Shown here in pieces: positions 1 to 5,531 of a DNA stretch of 5,531 nt. Numbering within the stretch: position 1 is the first letter of the stretch; each line of letters starts with the position of its first letter. Source of the stretch: DATNIC01 sp035604635. GTDB lineage: Bacteria; Vulcanimicrobiota; Vulcanimicrobiia; Vulcanimicrobiales; Vulcanimicrobiaceae. Location of the stretch: the NCBI GenBank assembly GCA_035604635.1, contig DATNIC010000012.1, forward strand, positions 1 to 5,531. The letters run 5' to 3'. The position numbers and the translations under genes are program-made. The notes beneath the pieces were generated by a model. The model did no database searches and had not been told where the DNA came from. It was given only the letters and a program-made list of their open reading frames with translations.

Positions 1-489
1 GAATTTGACCGTCGCGACGTCGCCGCCGTGCTGGTTGATCCACGCGCGCGTCGCGTATTCCGTCAGCGTCCCCAGCCCCGCGCATGCGAGCGTCTTTCCG
101 TTGAGATCCTTCCCCGTGCGGACCGCCGAGTCGCCCGGCACGAAGAGCGCGCTATTTCGCGCACCCTGGGTCCACATCGCGCCGGCAGCGACCAGGACGA
201 ACGGGACGTTTTTCGTGTGCGCGATCGCGAGCGGGACGAGGCTCGAGAATCCGACATCCGCCGCACCTCCCGCGACCGCGGCCGCGACGGCACTCCCGCT
301 CTGAATCGACGTCATGTCGACATCGAGCCCCTCCTTCGCGAAAAACCCCATCTCTTTCGCGTAGAACGCCTGCGCGCTGTTTTCGAGCGGGATGACGGCG
401 ACGTGCAATTTTGCCGGAGTCTGCGTTGCGCCCGGCGCGGCAAGCGCAAGCAGCAGTGTCAGTGAGAGCATCAACCTGGAAAGTTTCAC
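1..489 (-). CDS. ABC transporter substrate-binding protein, NMT1/TauA/SsuA type (N-terminal part, cut by window edge)
   Basis: This is the periplasmic solute-binding subunit of an ABC importer. The frame is open from a GTG codon at 489-487 to the left edge, giving 163 residues of a protein that is usually about 320-340 long. The GTG start is supported by GGAGG at 499-495, five bases upstream. Residues 1-23 form a signal peptide: K and R near the start, a Leu-rich core at about 6-17, then an AAPGATQ cleavage region. There is no lipobox cysteine, so the mature protein should be soluble in the periplasm. The mature part has family-typical stretches: HVAVIPLE (first strand), GFFAKEGLDVDM at about 48-59, then an Ala/Gly-rich helix ending in GGAADVGFSS, followed by VPFVLVAAG. 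These match NMT1/SsuA/TauA proteins and not the FbpA family, although the gene directly upstream is an FbpB-type permease. The ligand cannot be inferred. The family is clear; the exact signal cleavage site is not. Confidence 0.93.
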   Translation of the reverse strand, partial: MKLSRLMLSLTLLLALAAPGATQTPAKLHVAVIPLENSAQAFYAKEMGFFAKEGLDVDMTSIQSGSAVAAAVAGGAADVGFSSLVPLAIAHTKNVPFVLVAAGAMWTQGARNSALFVPGDSAVRTGKDLNGKTLACAGLGTLTEYATRAWINQHGGDVATVKF

Positions 490-494
490 GAGAA

Positions 495-518
495 CCTCCG
501 ATCCGGAGTGTTACTCCG
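495..518 (-). promoter_or_regulatory. Ribosome-binding site of the solute-binding protein inside two mutually exclusive hairpins
   Basis: On the transcript, CGGAGT (518-513) can pair perfectly with ACTCCG (509-504) around a 3-base loop. The same CTCCG (508-504) can instead pair with CGGAG (500-496) around the loop GAT. The second pairing covers the GGAGG ribosome-binding site (499-495) of the binding-protein gene; the first leaves it free. The stop codon TAA of the upstream permease (513-511) lies in the first hairpin. The pairings are read directly from the sequence. A role in translational coupling or in setting binding-protein levels is inference. No T-run follows, so this is not an intrinsic terminator. 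Confidence 0.55.
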
Positions 519-2253
519 CCGCGGCAAGACCGATTCGTCCGCCCAAGCGCTGGATGATCGCAACCAAGACGATCAGGAAGGCGACCATGATCGTCCCGAG
601 CGCCGCGATCGCCGGATACTGGCCGTTGGACCATAAGTCGAAAATCGCAATCGAGACGACTTCGCTGCCCTGCGAGTAGAGGAAGATCGCCGCCGAGATC
701 TCGCGGAACGCGACGATCATCGTCGTGAGGAACGCTGCCAAGATCGACGGCATCAGCAGCGGGACGTAGATGCGCCAGAACGTCGTGATCCAGGTCGCGC
801 CGCTCGCAGCCGCCGCTTCCTCGAGCTCGTCCTTGATCTGGATCATCCCCGCGCTCATGTATCGCATCCCGTAGGGAATGCCGATGGTGACGAAACCGAT
901 GACGAGCAGCGCGAGCGTCCCGTATAAATGGATCGGCAACGGTGCGATCAGGTACCAAAAGAGGATGCCGATCCCCATCAGGATGCTCGGAACCGCGATC
1001 GGGAGCGAGGCAAGGAGATCGAGCAGCCAGATCCCGGGGAGCTTCGATTTCAGCGTGATGTACGAAACGATTGCCGTCAGTACCGTGACGATCGCACCCG
1101 CCGAGACCGACGTGATAACGCTATTGATCAGCGCATGCTTGATCAACGGATAGTTCCACACGCCCTGATAATTTGCCATCGTCAAGTGCTGCAGCGCTGC
1201 AATCGAGGGCACTTCGTACGACGGAAGAAGTGACGACCACAAAAGGACTGCGAGCGGCAGCGCGACCGCAATGATGAAGAATCCGATGATCGCGAGGCCG
1301 GCGAGCCAGCGCCACGGGCCGAGGTCGAGGCGCCGAGCGCGAAAAGCCTTGCCGGTAACGGTCGCGTACCGGCCTCCACGCGAGAGCCGGTGCGAGAAGA
1401 ACACGCCTGCACTCGCGATGATGAGCACGACAAAGCCGACCGAGGCCGCGCCGCCGTAATCCGGCGGGAACGCTTGCAGCTTCGCGTAGATCTGGCTGAC
1501 GAACACGTAGATGCCGGCCGGGACGCCGACGAGCTGCGGGACTTCGAAACCCGCGATCGTCTGAATGAAGACCAGCAGCGCGGCGGCGAAGATCGCCGGC
1601 CGCGCGAGGCCCAGCGTGATGCGGCGAAACGCGGTCAGCGGCCCACAACCGCTTGCAACCGCCGCCTCTTCGAGCGATGGATCCATCGCGGTGTACGTTG
1701 CGGCCGCCATGATGAAGGCGGTCGGCGTCACGTGCAGCGCTTGAATCAGGATCATCCCGGGTAACGAATAAGCGTTGAACGGCCGGAAGTGAAAGATCGA
1801 TTCGGTCAGGGCGTTGATGATCCCGATCCGCGGCGAGAGCAAGAAGAGCCACGCAACGGTGTTCAGGATCCCCGGGATAATGAGGGGAATGAGCGCGGTC
1901 AGCATCCCGAACGTCCGGAACGGCGCGTTGGTCCGCGTGTAGAGAAATGCCAGCGAGAAGCCCAACACGATCGCTACGCACGCGACGCCGAGCCCGAAGA
2001 TCATCGAGTTGAGGACGAGCCGGTAAAAAGAAGCGTTGCCGAACGTGCGGATGTAGTTATCGAGCGACCAGTGCGCGTCGTTCGTCAAGAAGCCGGCCTG
2101 CAGGCTCGCATAGATCATCGTCACGACCGGGACGAGCGCCAGGTATGCGACGATCAGCGAAACCGAAGCGAGCAGGACGATCTTTCCGTCGAGCGTCCGC
2201 GCCTCGTGGCGTAAAGTCGACGGGTGCTGGCGTGGGAGGCCCTCGACGCTCAC
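511..2253 (-). CDS. Two-domain ABC transporter permease, iron(III)/FbpB-ThiP type
   Basis: This is an inner-membrane permease with two fused BPD_transp_1 domains, about 580 residues and about twelve predicted membrane segments, matching the usual size of FbpB/AfuB/ThiP-type proteins. I chose GTG at 2253-2251 because it overlaps the ATPase stop as GTGA; open frame further upstream is only the out-of-frame shadow of the ATPase. A membrane segment at about 25-47 is followed by the first domain (about 78-290), whose ATPase-docking EAA loop is EEAAVASGCG (195-204). A second membrane anchor (about 318-340) leads into the second domain (about 370-570), with loop EEAAAASGAT (478-487). Both loops look intact, so both halves should dock an ATPase. 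Relatives normally sit with an FbpC-type ATPase and an FbpA-type binding protein. Here the neighbours are TauB/SsuB- and TauA/SsuA-like instead. A ribosome-binding site is poorly placed (GGAG about 17 bases upstream), so translation is probably coupled to the ATPase. The substrate is unknown; family certain, partner subunits inferred. Confidence 0.93.
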   Translation of the reverse strand: MSVEGLPRQHPSTLRHEARTLDGKIVLLASVSLIVAYLALVPVVTMIYASLQAGFLTNDAHWSLDNYIRTFGNASFYRLVLNSMIFGLGVACVAIVLGFSLAFLYTRTNAPFRTFGMLTALIPLIIPGILNTVAWLFLLSPRIGIINALTESIFHFRPFNAYSLPGMILIQALHVTPTAFIMAAATYTAMDPSLEEAAVASGCGPLTAFRRITLGLARPAIFAAALLVFIQTIAGFEVPQLVGVPAGIYVFVSQIYAKLQAFPPDYGGAASVGFVVLIIASAGVFFSHRLSRGGRYATVTGKAFRARRLDLGPWRWLAGLAIIGFFIIAVALPLAVLLWSSLLPSYEVPSIAALQHLTMANYQGVWNYPLIKHALINSVITSVSAGAIVTVLTAIVSYITLKSKLPGIWLLDLLASLPIAVPSILMGIGILFWYLIAPLPIHLYGTLALLVIGFVTIGIPYGMRYMSAGMIQIKDELEEAAAASGATWITTFWRIYVPLLMPSILAAFLTTMIVAFREISAAIFLYSQGSEVVSIAIFDLWSNGQYPAIAALGTIMVAFLIVLVAIIQRLGGRIGLAAAE

Positions 2254-3098
2254 GAAGTGGTCTTGTTGAACTCCAATGCGGCGGTCCCGAGCGCGTGCGC
2301 CTCGTCCTCGGCCAGAACCTGCTCTTTGGGTTTGCCGATCATCCCGTGGATGCGATTGCGCAACTCGATGAACTTGGCATCGCTGCGCGTGCGGACTTGC
2401 TCGCGCGGCTGGGACAGCGGGACCTGGACCTCGGCGACGACGACCGACGGCGGCGGGCTCAGGACGAAGACACGATCCGAAAGATAGACCGACTCGTCGA
2501 TATCGTGAGTGACCAGCAGCATCGTAATGTTGAAGTCGGACCGCAACTGCAGCGTGAGATCTTCGAGATCGGCCCGCGTCAGCGCGTCGACCGACGCGAA
2601 TGGCTCGTCGAGCAGCAGGATCTCGGGACGGAATGCGATCGCGCGAGCGAGTGCGACCCGCTGCTGCATCCCGCCGGAGAGCTGCCACGGGTAGTAGTTC
2701 GTAAAGCGCTCGAGGCCGACGGCCTTGATCGCCTCACGGCAGAGACTTTCTTTTTCCGTCTTGCTGATGTCGGAGCGCTTCTTGAGCGGAAAGATCACGT
2801 TGCCTATGACGGTCAACCACGGGAACAACGAGCGTGCGTAGTCCTGGAAAACCAGGATCATCTCCGGCGGCGGCGACTCGATCACGGTTCCGTGCAAGCT
2901 GACTTTGCCGGACGTCGGCGCAAGCAGCGCGCAAATCGTCTTGAGCAGCGTCGTCTTGCCTGCGCCGGAGGGACCTACGATCGAAGCAAACTCGCCCTTG
3001 CGGATATCGATCGAGATCTCTTGGATCGCAAGCGTCCCGTTGGCGTAGCGCTTTTGGAGCGCTTCGACCTCGAGAATTACCTCGCGCTCTACGATCAT
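2250..3098 (-). CDS. ABC transporter ATP-binding protein, nitrate/taurine/sulfonate (TauB/SsuB) type
   Basis: This cytoplasmic ATPase powers the importer and has 282 residues from ATG at 3098. That start is preferred because GGAGG lies at 3113-3109 and the family N-terminus (ILEVEALQKRY) begins just after it. A TTG at 3179 would add 27 atypical residues overlapping the permease gene. All nucleotide-binding motifs are present: Walker A GPSGAGKT (42-49), Q-loop Q85 in VFQDYARSLFPW, signature LSGGMQQR (140-147), Walker B LLLDEP (161-166), D-loop SVDA (169-172) and switch histidine H198 in VTHDIDES. The LSGGMQQR signature and the FPWLTV stretch after the Q-loop are typical of the nitrate/taurine/sulfonate group rather than FbpC. 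A tail of about 65 residues after the core includes the family's VPLSQPREQ and FIELRNRI region. It is the only ATPase gene in view beside four permease domains (two single, one fused pair), so it may serve more than one membrane complex. Confidence 0.96.
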   Translation of the reverse strand: MIVEREVILEVEALQKRYANGTLAIQEISIDIRKGEFASIVGPSGAGKTTLLKTICALLAPTSGKVSLHGTVIESPPPEMILVFQDYARSLFPWLTVIGNVIFPLKKRSDISKTEKESLCREAIKAVGLERFTNYYPWQLSGGMQQRVALARAIAFRPEILLLDEPFASVDALTRADLEDLTLQLRSDFNITMLLVTHDIDESVYLSDRVFVLSPPPSVVVAEVQVPLSQPREQVRTRSDAKFIELRNRIHGMIGKPKEQVLAEDEAHALGTAALEFNKTTS

Positions 3099-3104
3099 AA
3101 TGCT

Positions 3105-3122
3105 GGTACCTCCGGAGTTACC
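3105..3122 (-). promoter_or_regulatory. Palindromic permease-stop / ATPase ribosome-binding site junction
   Basis: The transcript reads GGTAACTCCGGAGGTACC. It holds the permease stop TAA (3120-3118), the perfect 8-base palindrome CTCCGGAG (3117-3110) and the ATPase ribosome-binding site GGAGG (3113-3109), which is 10 bases before ATG at 3098. The outer arms GGTA and TACC also pair, with one A/G mismatch between inner and outer stems and a CCGG loop. The small stem would partly hide the ribosome-binding site until a ribosome finishing the permease opens it. Complementarity is seen; the coupling role is inferred and the hairpin is weak. Confidence 0.4.
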
Positions 3123-3957
3123 GCGTTCGCGCGGACTGTCCGTAGTGCCATCCGAGCACCTTGGACTCGACAAAAACAAAGACTGTGTTGAGCGTAAAGC
3201 CCAGAATAGCGAGCAGAATGACGCCCCCGTACATTTCGGGGATGGCGAACGTGCGCTGAGCTTGTAAAACGTAATAGCCGATGCCGTTCGTGCTCCCGAT
3301 CATCTCGGAGACGACGATCAAAATGAACGCAATCGCAAGACCGGTTCGCATTCCGGCGGCGATCTGGGGCATAGCCGACGGAACGACGACGCGACGCAGC
3401 GTCTCGAACGACGTCAACCCGAAGACGCGCGCAGTCTCGAGCCGCTCGCGCGGAACGAGCCGCGCGCCGTCGGCCGAGTTGATCAGGATCGGCCAAACCG
3501 CGCCGAACGCAATAACGAGGATCTTCATCTCGTCGCCGATCCCGATCAGCAGGATCCCGACCGGGATGATCGCTGTGGCCGGCGTCGCACGCCAATATTG
3601 CAGGACGGGGTCGAGCAGCCGGAACATGAAGCGGTAGTATCCGACGATCACGCCGACCGTGACCCCGCACACCGCCGCGATGATGTAACCGAAGAACATG
3701 CGATACAGACTTGGGACCGCCTGATCCCTGAAGGTCGCCGAGAACCACTCGTGCCAGAACGTGATCGCTATCTGCGTCACGGACGGAACGTAGACGCTGT
3801 GCTTCAGGCGCGCGATGACCTCCCAGGCAAGGAGCGCGATCACGACCGTCGCGATCGAAAGTACCGTGCCCTTTACCGTGCGCTGACTCTGCGGTATGGA
3901 CGCTGCAGGCAGGTCGGCTTGTCTTTGCGCGGCCATAGCGCGCGTCGAAATGCTCAT
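3118..3957 (-). CDS. ABC transporter permease, nitrate/taurine/sulfonate (SsuC/TauC) type, second of two
   Basis: This is an inner-membrane permease of 279 residues with a single BPD_transp_1 domain. The ATG at 3957 overlaps the stop of the preceding permease as ATGA, and AGGA at 3970-3967 is 9 bases upstream, so the start is secure. A polar cytoplasmic tail of about 29 residues precedes the first membrane segment (about 30-50). Further hydrophobic segments lie at about 84-107, 125-142, 144-161, 203-221 and 240-262. The ATPase-docking EAA-type loop is ERLETARVFGLTSFETLRRVVVP (about 171-193), with the conserved Gly at 180, followed by PSAMPQIAAGMRTGL. Periplasmic GSTNGIGYYV (221-230) is a family landmark. 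It is clearly homologous to its upstream neighbour but well diverged from it, so the two probably form a heterodimeric channel driven by the ATPase encoded immediately downstream. The substrate is not predictable. Confidence 0.95.
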   Translation of the reverse strand: MSISTRAMAAQRQADLPAASIPQSQRTVKGTVLSIATVVIALLAWEVIARLKHSVYVPSVTQIAITFWHEWFSATFRDQAVPSLYRMFFGYIIAAVCGVTVGVIVGYYRFMFRLLDPVLQYWRATPATAIIPVGILLIGIGDEMKILVIAFGAVWPILINSADGARLVPRERLETARVFGLTSFETLRRVVVPSAMPQIAAGMRTGLAIAFILIVVSEMIGSTNGIGYYVLQAQRTFAIPEMYGGVILLAILGFTLNTVFVFVESKVLGWHYGQSARTR

Positions 3958-4748
3958 GCGGGTTTATCCTGTGCCGCGGGCGTCCAGAAGACGATGCGGC
4001 GGTCGAGTTGGAAGAACATCGCGTTCAAAAGAAACCCGAGGATGCCCGTGAGGATGATCGCGGCGTACATCGGTGGGAGCCGGTTGGCCTGTTCCATTTG
4101 CGAAATGTAAAATCCGATTCCACTGTTGCCTGCGATGAGTTCGGTCGTGACGGTCACGACGAGCGCGATCGTCGCGCTGACGCGGAAGCCGGTCATGATA
4201 CCGGTGAGGGCTGACGGCAGCGTCACCCGCCAAAGCGCCTCGGCGCCGGTGATTCCAAAATTGCGCGCGACGTCCAAGGCCTGCGGGTCGATACCGCGGA
4301 CGCCGTAGAGCGTGCTGATCAAAAGCGGCCAAAAGGCGGCGTATGTGATGACCGCAACGCGCATCTGCACGCCGAGGCCTAAGAAGAGGATCGCGAGCGG
4401 AATCATTGCGACCGAGGGGACCGGCCGCATGAACTCGACGACCATTTTGAATGCATCTTGGACCGGCTGGTACGTCCCCATCAGGATCCCCAGGGTGACC
4501 GCCAGGCACGTCGCGAGCGCCAGGCCGATGAAATACGCGTGCAGCGTCGCGCCGATTTGGCTGGAGATCTCTCCGTTGATTAACCCCTGGCCGAGCGCGA
4601 CGAAGATAATCGACGGCGGCGGGACATAGCTCGTCAGCCACCCCAAGCGTGCAGTGATCTCGAAGACGACAATGCAGCCGATGACAAAGGCAATCCCAGG
4701 GACATTGACCCGTAGAAGTTTCTGTCGCGCCACGCCTACTCCGGACAT
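3954..4748 (-). CDS. ABC transporter permease, nitrate/taurine/sulfonate (SsuC/TauC) type, first of two
   Basis: This is an inner-membrane permease of 264 residues with a single BPD_transp_1 domain. Hydrophobic segments lie at about 15-35, 68-91, 107-126, 129-148, 187-206 and 227-246. The ATPase-docking loop is PQALDVARNFGITGAEALWRVTLP (about 155-178), and AGNSGIGFYI (206-215) is the family's periplasmic landmark. I prefer ATG at 4748. A TTG at 4757, in the same frame, adds three residues and has a GAG about 6 bases upstream, so it remains possible; neither start has a strong ribosome-binding site. It is the first gene of the ABC cluster, about 50 bases after the chromate-transporter pair. 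Its stop overlaps the next permease start. A very short overlapping frame (4768-4736) with a better ribosome-binding site might feed ribosomes to this start. The family is certain; start codon and substrate are not. Confidence 0.94.
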   Translation of the reverse strand: MSGVGVARQKLLRVNVPGIAFVIGCIVVFEITARLGWLTSYVPPPSIIFVALGQGLINGEISSQIGATLHAYFIGLALATCLAVTLGILMGTYQPVQDAFKMVVEFMRPVPSVAMIPLAILFLGLGVQMRVAVITYAAFWPLLISTLYGVRGIDPQALDVARNFGITGAEALWRVTLPSALTGIMTGFRVSATIALVVTVTTELIAGNSGIGFYISQMEQANRLPPMYAAIILTGILGFLLNAMFFQLDRRIVFWTPAAQDKPA

Positions 4749-4768
4749 CCGTTGCAACGAATTCTCAT
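4736..4768 (-). CDS. Possible 10-residue leader peptide (MRIRCNGCPE)
   Basis: The short frame runs from ATG at 4768 to TAG at 4738-4736 and encodes MRIRCNGCPE. AGGTGA (4778-4773) lies 4 bases before the ATG, a better ribosome-binding site than either candidate start of the permease that it overlaps out of frame. The stop falls about 10 bases inside the permease gene, so ribosomes ending here could restart at ATG 4748. Two of ten codons are cysteine. Cysteine-containing leader peptides are known upstream of sulfur genes in some bacteria, but those usually carry adjacent cysteines. So short a frame can easily arise by chance, and nothing shows that it is translated. Confidence 0.2.
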   Translation of the reverse strand: MRIRCNGCPE

Positions 4769-4801
4769 CGGTTCACCTACCCTGCTTTCTTCCCTGCCAC
4801 T
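4749..4801 (-). other. Gap between the chromate-transporter pair and the ABC operon
   Basis: About 53 bases separate the second ChrA stop (TAA at 4804-4802) from the first ABC permease. I see no inverted repeat followed by a T-run and no convincing -35/-10 pair in this gap or in the end of the ChrA gene. It contains purine-rich stretches and the AGGTGA site described for the short leader frame. Read-through from the ChrA genes into the ABC operon is therefore possible, but a promoter inside the ChrA gene cannot be excluded. Confidence 0.4.
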
Positions 4802-5317
4802 TTAACGCAGAAAAAGCAGTCCCAGTGCGCCTCCGCCGAGGATGAGGATCACCACGCTGGCCTTGGTCCTCAGCGTGAGGACAAGCGCGGTTGCCGCGAT
4901 CGCGCCGGCCCGCCAGCTTTGCACGCCGCCCAAGGCGATCACGAGGGTACCCGACCAGAGCAAACCGATCACGACCGGGGCCATTCCGGCCGCGAAGATC
5001 TTCCGGAAGGGATGCTCGCCGAGCCGCGACCACAGTGCCCCGCCGATCGTCACGATGATCCCCGACGGGATGAACATCGCCCCGGCTGCTACCGCGGCGC
5101 CCGGGAGTCCGCCGACCGCGTAGCCGACCAGCGCGCTGATCGTTGTCGTCGGCCCGGGCGCCATCCTGGCCATCGCGTAAAATTGCGAGAACTGGCTTGC
5201 CGTCAGCCAGTGGTAGTGGTGCACGCTCTCGGTAAACATCTGGGGGATGATCGCGTTACCACCTCCGAACCCCAGGAGGGAGAGAACGGCGAAAACACTG
5301 ACGAGCTGGTAGTACAC
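4802..5317 (-). CDS. chrA: Chromate transporter family protein, short one-domain form (C-terminal-half type)
   Basis: This is an inner-membrane protein of the chromate ion transporter (CHR) family, 171 residues long, equal to one half of the classic ChrA of about 400 residues. The start is GTG at 5317, sharing one base with the TAG of the preceding gene; AAAGG (5326-5322) and GAGG (5330-5327) provide the ribosome-binding site. Family motifs are visible: FGGGN (17-21), followed by IIPQM; a Trp-Leu-Thr stretch (37-39); and MAPGPTTTISALVGY (52-66), the conserved PGP region. Glycine- and alanine-rich hydrophobic segments follow to the end. FGGG rather than FGGP suggests the second-half type, with the upstream partial gene supplying the first half. 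Members of the family export chromate; some are linked to sulfate status instead. Chromate resistance is plausible but unproven here. Confidence 0.93.
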   Translation of the reverse strand: MYYQLVSVFAVLSLLGFGGGNAIIPQMFTESVHHYHWLTASQFSQFYAMARMAPGPTTTISALVGYAVGGLPGAAVAAGAMFIPSGIIVTIGGALWSRLGEHPFRKIFAAGMAPVVIGLLWSGTLVIALGGVQSWRAGAIAATALVLTLRTKASVVILILGGGALGLLFLR

Positions 5318-5531
5318 TACACCTTTCCTCGCCAGGCACGCAGACCGATCGACAGCGGCGCCAGGATCAGCAGCACGAGCTCTAGTGAAAGGTGCAGACC
5401 GCTCACGGCATACGCGGTTGCGGAGATGAAGACCAGAGCGACGGGAAGCCGAAAGTACGGTGTCGTCAGCTCGAACGCATTGGCGACGTTGATTCCGACG
5501 ACGCCGGCGGCGCAGCCGCGAAACATTGCGA
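5317..5531 (-). CDS. chrA: Chromate transporter family protein, C-terminal end (cut by window edge)
   Basis: The frame enters from the right edge and ends at TAG 5319-5317, leaving about 70 visible residues. They contain FRGCAAGVVGINVANAFEL, a stretch typical of the middle and C-terminal part of a CHR domain (Gly-rich helix preceded by Arg-Gly). Two hydrophobic segments follow (roughly LPVALVFISATAYAV and LELVLLILAPLSI) and then a short basic tail, RAWRGKV. The in-frame ATG at 5526 is probably internal because the frame remains open to the edge and a whole domain would need about 100 more residues. The FGGP/PGP motifs of the first half would lie outside the window. The one-base overlap with the following one-domain ChrA gene indicates co-translation and a two-protein transporter, as in known tandem short-chain ChrA pairs. 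Confidence 0.85.
   Translation of the reverse strand, partial: AMFRGCAAGVVGINVANAFELTTPYFRLPVALVFISATAYAVSGLHLSLELVLLILAPLSIGLRAWRGKV

Noticed and set aside
504..518. Intrinsic terminator after the double permease
   Set aside because: The stem is only 6 base pairs, there is no T-run after it, and the binding-protein ribosome-binding site follows at once, so a structural or coupling role is more likely.
152..958. Minus-strand open frame of 268 codons across the binding-protein/permease junction
   Set aside because: It is an alternate frame of two well-supported genes; the product is Arg/Asp-rich without domain features.
2254..2688. Upstream extension of the double-permease reading frame by 145 residues
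   Set aside because: The stretch is Arg/Ala/Gly-rich, lies out of frame inside the ATPase gene and has no permease homology. The GTGA overlap at 2253 gives a natural start.
3099..3179. TTG start giving the ATPase 27 extra residues
   Set aside because: The extra residues are polar and atypical, overlap the permease gene, and bypass the GGAGG site that serves ATG at 3098.
2145..3191. Plus-strand open frame of 348 codons
   Set aside because: It is antisense to the ATPase gene and the adjoining permease ends; the translation is Arg/Asp/Leu-rich with no recognisable motif. Such frames are expected in GC-rich DNA.
5317..5526. The short ChrA frame as a complete 69-residue gene starting at ATG 5526
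   Set aside because: The frame stays open to the window edge and 69 residues is less than half a CHR domain, so it is the end of a longer gene.
1..5531. CRISPR arrays, insertion sequences, tRNA genes or tandem repeats
   Set aside because: No regularly spaced repeats, transposase-like frames, terminal inverted repeats or cloverleaf-like sequences were seen; nearly every base is inside a transport gene.

Overview
All recognisable genes lie on the minus strand, so the operon reads from right to left, and there is almost no non-coding DNA. The sequence is GC-rich with short or overlapping gene junctions and several GTG starts, which fits a high-GC bacterium. The solute-binding protein at the left end has a cleavable-looking signal peptide with no lipobox cysteine, which favours a diderm with a periplasm. 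I cannot name the taxon from the sequence.

Layout in transcription order. (1) 5531-5317: C-terminal end of a short chromate-transporter-family (ChrA) protein, cut by the window edge. (2) 5317-4802: a second one-domain ChrA protein that overlaps the first by one base; together they form a tandem short-chain ChrA pair. (3) After a gap of about 50 bases comes an ABC importer cluster: two single-domain permeases of the nitrate/taurine/sulfonate type (4748-3954 and 3957-3118, ATGA overlap), their ATPase (3098-2250), a long two-domain permease of the iron(III)/FbpB type (2253-511, GTGA overlap with the ATPase), and an NMT1/TauA-type solute-binding protein (489 to beyond the left edge).

How they would work together: the binding protein captures a small, probably anionic or organic, solute in the periplasm, the two single-domain permeases form the membrane channel, and the ATPase powers import. 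The FbpB-type permease is the odd member. It carries two complete permease domains with intact EAA loops but has no ATPase or binding protein of its own family in view. It must either borrow the TauB/SsuB-like ATPase or use one encoded elsewhere. The substrate cannot be fixed from sequence. The family (sulfonates, taurine, nitrate, thiamine precursors and others) and the ChrA neighbours only hint at oxyanion or sulfur chemistry.

Regulation: I see no convincing promoter, intrinsic terminator, tRNA, rRNA, mobile element or CRISPR. Two gene junctions (495-518 and 3105-3122) share a compact arrangement in which the stop codon, a CTCC element and the next gene's GGAGG ribosome-binding site can fold together. 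This suggests termination-coupled re-initiation. A 10-codon reading frame with a good ribosome-binding site sits over the start of the first ABC permease.
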